Below the pieces are notes generated by a model, which was given only the letters and a program-made list of their open reading frames with translations, ran no database searches and had not been told where the DNA came from. A DNA stretch of 38,490 nt. Origin: an uncultured Eubacteriales bacterium. GTDB taxonomy: Bacteria > Bacillota > Clostridia > Christensenellales > CAG-138. A program made the position numbers and the translations under genes. Positions 35,221 to 38,490 of this stretch are shown piece by piece. Numbering within the stretch: the first letter of the stretch is position 1; each line of letters opens with the position of its first letter. The stretch covers positions 1 through 38,490 of the forward strand of contig CADAQS010000001.1 in the NCBI GenBank assembly GCA_902790115.1. The letters are read 5' to 3'.

Positions 35221-35272
35221 ATGGAAAAGTGCATTTTTATCGTAAAAGAGCCGTTTCAAGTCAAAAATCTTC

Positions 35273-35323
35273 TTGACAGAATCCGTGCCGCGTGGTATCT
35301 TGATTTGCGAATCATTCGCAAAT
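35273..35323 (+). promoter_or_regulatory. zur-znuACB promoter with a perfect Fur-family box
   Basis: TTGACA (35273-35278), 17-base spacer, TATCTT (35296-35301). Immediately downstream lies a perfect 21-bp palindrome (35303-35323): half-site ATTTGCGAAT, a central C, and its exact complement. The inner TGCGAAT-C-ATTCGCA fits the 7-1-7 design of Fur/Zur/PerR boxes. Covering the transcription start, it suits repression by the product of the first gene. Confidence 0.88.
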
Positions 35324-35344
35324 TCGAGAAACGGAGGGACTGGA

Positions 35345-35734
35345 ATGCCGAAGTACGCGACGCGGCAGCGCAAACTGCTTTTGGACTATCTTGCCCGGCA
35401 CCATGACGAAACGCTGACGGCGGGGCAGATTGCCGACGCGCTGGCGGCGGACGGAATCAGCCGGAGCGCGGTCTACCGCAACCTTGCGTCGCTGGAGGAA
35501 GCGGGCAAGGTGCGGCGCACGGTGGGCGCGGGACGCGAATCGCAGTACCGCTATGCCGACGCGGCGGAATGCCGCAACAGCCTGCACCTGTCGTGCATGA
35601 AATGCGGGCGCACGTTCCACATGGCGCTGCCGGACGCGGCGCTGCTCGAAACCAGCCTTGCCGAGAACGAGGGCTTTGCGATCGACAAGGCCAGCACGGT
35701 CCTGTACGGAACGTGCGGCGACTGTCAGAAATAA
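35345..35734 (+). CDS. zur: Fur-family metal-responsive repressor, probably Zur
   Basis: A 129-residue Fur-family regulator. The N-terminal winged helix (TAGQIADALAADGISRSAVYRNLASLEEAGKV, about 25-56) is followed by the metal-binding dimer domain. Two CxxC pairs (C84/C87 and C124/C127) form the structural zinc site, and H81 precedes the first. The His cluster usual here (HHHH) is reduced to NSLHLSC. Position at the head of a zinc/manganese importer operon, under a perfect Fur-type box, favours Zur over Fur or PerR, but metal identity cannot be proven from sequence. ATG at 35345 follows GGAGGGA; the longer frame lies over the operator. Confidence 0.88.
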   Translation: MPKYATRQRKLLLDYLARHHDETLTAGQIADALAADGISRSAVYRNLASLEEAGKVRRTVGAGRESQYRYADAAECRNSLHLSCMKCGRTFHMALPDAALLETSLAENEGFAIDKASTVLYGTCGDCQK

Positions 35735-35743
35735 GATCTTTCG

Positions 35744-35780
35744 GGGAAAGGCGCCGCATCGGCTGCAAAGTCCTTTTCCC
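35744..35780 (+). promoter_or_regulatory. Hairpin between zur and znuA
   Basis: GGGAAAGG (35744-35751) pairs with CCTTTTCCC (35772-35780) around a loop that itself holds a GCCG/CGGC stem. No T run, so it is not a full terminator; it may tune the relative levels of regulator and transporter. Confidence 0.45.
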
Positions 35781-35807
35781 TTCTGAGGATTGTTCGGAGG
35801 ACCCATG

Positions 35808-36782
35808 ATGAAAAAGACAGGGATCGCCCTGCTGAGTCTTATGCTGCTGTTATGCAGCTTTGCCTGCGCGCCGCAAAAACCGCCCGCGGCCGACGCGGAG
35901 AACCCGCCGCTTCGCATTGTGACTACGATCTTCCCGCTCTATGACTGGGTGCAGAAGATCCTCGGTGAAAACGCCGGGAATACGGAGCTTTCGATGCTGC
36001 TGGACAGCGGCGTCGATCTGCACAGCTATCAGCCGTCCGCGGAGGACATCGTGCGCATCTCGACCTGCGACGTCTTTCTGTACGTCGGCGGCGAATCCGA
36101 CGAATGGATCGATGACGCGCTGAAGGAATCGCAAAACCCCGATCAGCTCGTGATCAGCCTTTTGGATCTGCTCGGCGACGGCGTCAAAGCCGAAGAGACC
36201 GTCGAGGGCATGCAGGCGGAACCCGAAGAGGATTCCGCAGAAGAAACCGAATCCGACGAGCACGTCTGGCTGTCGCTGAAAAACGCGAAAGCGCTTTGCG
36301 GCGCGATCGCGGATCGCCTTGCCGAAGCCGATCCCGACCATGCCGATGCGTACCGCCAAAACGCGGCCGCCTACGGCGAACAGCTCTCCGCGCTCGACGC
36401 CGCGTATGCCGAAGCGGTGCAGGGCGCGGCGTATCGGACGCTGCTGTTTGCCGACCGGTTCCCGTTCCGCTACCTGGCGGACGACTACGGGCTGGACTAT
36501 TACGCGGCGTTTTCGGGCTGTTCGGCGGAGACCGAAGCGAGCTTTGCAACGATCGTGTTCCTTGCGGACAAGCTCGACGAACTCGGTCTGCCGGCGGTGC
36601 TGCAGATCGAAAGCGCGGACGGCTCGATCGCGCGGACGGTGCTTGCCGCAAGCAAAAATCCCGACCGCCCGGTGCTGACGCTCGATTCGCTGCAGTCCGT
36701 CACCGCGGCCGAGCGCGGCGGCGCAGACTACTTAACGCGCATGGAGCAGAACCTCGGCGTTCTGAAAGCCGCGCTGAACTGA
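35808..36782 (+). CDS. znuA: Zinc/manganese ABC transporter, substrate-binding lipoprotein
   Basis: A 324-residue cluster A-I metal-binding protein with a signal peptide and lipobox-like SFAC. Likely ligands are the His in GVDLHSYQPS, the His in DEHVWLSLKNA and the Asp in LTLDSLQS. The usual third ligand (His or Glu in HDAFGY) is replaced by the segment FADRFPFRYLADDYGL. The His-rich loop of classic ZnuA is absent; an acidic stretch (KAEETVEGMQAEPEEDSAEE) occupies that place. Metal identity is therefore open, though Zn is favoured by the Zur-like context. Of two ATGs (35805, 35808) the second has the better spacing to GGAGG. Followed by the ATPase. Confidence 0.9.
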   Translation: MKKTGIALLSLMLLLCSFACAPQKPPAADAENPPLRIVTTIFPLYDWVQKILGENAGNTELSMLLDSGVDLHSYQPSAEDIVRISTCDVFLYVGGESDEWIDDALKESQNPDQLVISLLDLLGDGVKAEETVEGMQAEPEEDSAEETESDEHVWLSLKNAKALCGAIADRLAEADPDHADAYRQNAAAYGEQLSALDAAYAEAVQGAAYRTLLFADRFPFRYLADDYGLDYYAAFSGCSAETEASFATIVFLADKLDELGLPAVLQIESADGSIARTVLAASKNPDRPVLTLDSLQSVTAAERGGADYLTRMEQNLGVLKAALN

Positions 36783-36800
36783 CCCGACAAGGAGATTTTC

Positions 36801-37508
36801 ATGGCGCAACTGACCTTAGAGCATCTTTCGCTCGGATATGAAGGAACCGAAATCCTGCACGACCTGAATCTTTCGGTCGATGCGGGCGATTACCTGTGCA
36901 TCGTCGGAGAAAACGGCTCCGGCAAAAGCACGCTGATGAAAACGATCCTCGGCCTTGCCGCGCCGCTGTCCGGCAAGGTGCTCTGGGGGGACGGTCTTCG
37001 CCGGAACGAGATCGGGTACCTCCCGCAGCAGACGGTCGTCCAGCGAGACTTTCCCGCGTCCGTCTGGGAGATCGTGCTGTCCGGCTGCCAGGCGCGCTGC
37101 GGACTGCGCCCGTTTTACAGCCGCGCCGAAAAGGCGCTTGCGCAGAGCAATCTTCAGAAACTCGGCCTCGAATCGCTGAAAAACCGGTGCTACCGCGAGC
37201 TGTCCGGCGGGCAGCAGCAGCGCGTGCTGCTGGCGCGCGCTCTCTGTGCGACGCAGAAGATCCTGCTGCTCGACGAGCCGGTTTCCGGGCTCGATCCGGT
37301 CGTGACCGGCGAGCTGTACCGGCTGATCGCGTCGCTGAACCGCGAGGGCACGACGGTGCTGATGATCTCGCACGATATCGACGCCGCCGTGCGCTACGCA
37401 AGCCATGTGCTGCATATCGGCAGCAACGTGTTCTTCGGCACGAAGGATGCATACGAGGCGAGTCCGCTGTACCGCCGCTTTACGGAAGGAGGCGAGGCGC
37501 ATGTCTGA
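36801..37508 (+). CDS. znuC: Zinc/manganese ABC transporter, ATP-binding protein
   Basis: A 235-residue ABC ATPase energising metal import. Walker A is GENGSGKST, the Q-loop is in YLPQQ, the signature is LSGGQQQRV, Walker B is ILLLDEP, and the H-loop is ISHD. The start follows AAGGAG, 18 bases after znuA. Its end overlaps the permease gene by 8 bases, a sign of coupled expression. Assignment to the metal-import subfamily rests on the neighbours. Confidence 0.94.
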   Translation: MAQLTLEHLSLGYEGTEILHDLNLSVDAGDYLCIVGENGSGKSTLMKTILGLAAPLSGKVLWGDGLRRNEIGYLPQQTVVQRDFPASVWEIVLSGCQARCGLRPFYSRAEKALAQSNLQKLGLESLKNRCYRELSGGQQQRVLLARALCATQKILLLDEPVSGLDPVVTGELYRLIASLNREGTTVLMISHDIDAAVRYASHVLHIGSNVFFGTKDAYEASPLYRRFTEGGEAHV

Positions 37509-38355
37509 CCTGTTTTCCAAGCTCGCGCAATATCTGCAGTTCCCGTTCGTCCGGTATGCGCTGATCGTCGGCGTGCTGATCGCGCTGTGCTCGTCGCTGC
37601 TCGGCGTAACGCTTGTTTTGAAACGGTTTTCGTTCATCGGGGACGGGCTGTCGCACGTCGCGTTCGGCGCGATGGCGATCGCCGCGATTTTGCACCTCAG
37701 TAACGACATGCCGCTTGTGCTGCTGATCACGACCGTTTCGGCGGTGCTGCTGCTGCGCACCGGGCAGAACGCGAAAATCAAGGGCGACGCCTCGATCGCG
37801 ATGATCTCGGTCGGCGCGCTCGCGATCGGGTACCTTCTGATGCACATCTTCCCGGTTACGTCGTCGAACCTGTCGGGCGACGTCTGCTCGACGCTGTTCG
37901 GCTCGACCTCGATCCTGACGCTGACCAGGGGCGAAGTCGTGCTCTGCGCCGTGCTGTCGGTCCTCGTCGTCGCGGTGTTCTGCCTGTTCTACCACAAGAT
38001 CTTCGCGGTCACCTTTGACGAGAGCTTCGCCCGCGCGACCGGCATCCGCGCCGACCTCTGCAACCTGCTGATCGCGGTCGTGATCGCGGTCATCATCGTG
38101 CTGGCAATGAACCTCGTCGGCTCGCTGCTGATCTCGGCGCTCGTGATCTTCCCCGCGCTGTCGGCGATGCGCGTGTTCAAAAGCTTCCAAAGGGTCACGG
38201 TCGCGTCCGCGATCCTTTCGGTCGTCTGCGCGCTGCTGGGGCTTTTGGTCTCGATCCTCGCCGGAACGCCGGTCGGCTCCACGATCGTCGCCATGGACAT
38301 CGCAGCCTTTGCGCTCTTCTCGCTGATCGGGAAACTGTCCGGCAGGCAGGCGTGA
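37501..38355 (+). CDS. znuB: Zinc/manganese ABC transporter, permease
   Basis: A 284-residue polytopic membrane protein of the ABC-3 family (ZnuB/MntB), with about eight to nine hydrophobic segments. Family marks are the early KRFSFIGDGLSHVAFGA motif, GDVCSTLFGS mid-protein, and the coupling-helix region DESFARATGIRADLCNLL. NLVGSLLISALVIFPALSA follows. GGAGGCGAGG precedes the ATG at 37501. The longer frame from 37405 is the overlap with znuC and is rejected. It completes zur-znuA-znuC-znuB. Confidence 0.94.
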   Translation: MSDLFSKLAQYLQFPFVRYALIVGVLIALCSSLLGVTLVLKRFSFIGDGLSHVAFGAMAIAAILHLSNDMPLVLLITTVSAVLLLRTGQNAKIKGDASIAMISVGALAIGYLLMHIFPVTSSNLSGDVCSTLFGSTSILTLTRGEVVLCAVLSVLVVAVFCLFYHKIFAVTFDESFARATGIRADLCNLLIAVVIAVIIVLAMNLVGSLLISALVIFPALSAMRVFKSFQRVTVASAILSVVCALLGLLVSILAGTPVGSTIVAMDIAAFALFSLIGKLSGRQA

Positions 38356-38407
38356 TCCGCATCCGGGTTCTGATGTATGGATTCTGATGCATGGATTTTA
38401 TCAGAAA

Positions 38408-38439
38408 GGTCCTTTTCTTCCACGGTGAAGAAAAGGACC
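38408..38439 (+). repeat. Long inverted repeat after znuB
   Basis: A perfect 13-bp stem (38408-38420 with 38427-38439, GGTCCTTTTCTTC) with a CACGGT loop. The sequence after it (AAAAGAAGCC) leads straight into a second hairpin. The combination may be a dispersed intergenic repeat unit; only one copy is in this window. Confidence 0.55.
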
Positions 38440-38464
38440 AAAAGAAGCCGGAGACTTCTTTTTT
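38440..38464 (+). terminator. Terminator of the zur-znuACB operon
   Basis: AAAAGAAG (38440-38447) pairs with CTTCTTTT (38455-38462) around a 7-base loop, with a six-T run. It directly follows the longer hairpin at 38408-38439. The remaining bases to 38490 hold no recognisable gene. Confidence 0.7.
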
Positions 38465-38490
38465 GAAAGCTTTGGGAAGGGAGGGAAGTT

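Overview
The window is a gene-dense, GC-rich chromosomal segment from a bacterium in the Clostridia (Firmicutes), probably an uncultivated gut or anaerobic lineage. Supporting signs are strong AGGAGG-type ribosome sites, consensus TTGACA/TATAAT promoters, a T-box riboswitch ahead of hisS-aspS, a bifunctional Rel, TmcAL, HemZ, a DUF4250 protein, feedback-type GSI-alpha glutamine synthetase and a pta-ackA acetate pathway. No rRNA, tRNA, CRISPR array, transposase, integrase or phage gene was seen. Almost everything is core housekeeping. The exception is the 30.4-34.3 kb stretch, which is lower in GC and holds two paralogous lipoproteins of unknown function.

Layout: 1-0.5 kb, the 3' end of a membrane pyrophosphatase (+). 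0.5-5.3 kb (-), leuS-mscS, then thyA-dfrA from its own promoter. 5.5-6.5 kb (+), lgt, divergent from leuS with nearly touching promoters. 6.6-9.7 kb (-), pyrG-glnA-DUF4250, whose leader carries a possible leaderless 18-codon peptide and a long hairpin. 9.9-12.5 kb (-), dtd-MBL hydrolase-hemZ with overlapping ends. 12.6-19.1 kb (-), pta-ackA, then recJ-rel. 19.2-20.4 kb (+), tmcAL. 20.5-22.7 kb (+), an ECF sigma factor under an ECF-type promoter plus a membrane protein that is a probable anti-sigma partner. 22.9-25.4 kb (-), a copper ATPase with a second metal-binding domain at its C-terminus. 25.6-29.2 kb (-), T-box-hisS-aspS-trxA. 29.3-29.9 kb (-), a hexapeptide acetyltransferase. 30.0-30.4 kb (+), a small four-helix membrane protein. 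30.5-33.8 kb (-), two paralogous lipoproteins. 34.3-35.2 kb (+), DegV. 35.3-38.4 kb (+), a Fur/Zur-family regulator followed by a complete zinc/manganese ABC importer.

The most distinctive signal is regulatory. Both paralogous lipoprotein genes are preceded by four tandem hexamers at exactly 11-bp spacing (starts 32071/82/93/104 and 34021/32/43/54), placed 9-10 bp upstream of a -10 box, with a further two-unit copy nearer the second gene. This is the geometry of OmpR/PhoB-family response regulator sites, so the two proteins appear to form a small regulon under an unseen two-component system. Other points of note are the Asp-tuned T-box with overlapping Asp/His triplets, the perfect 21-bp palindrome over the zur promoter, and the pyrG leader.
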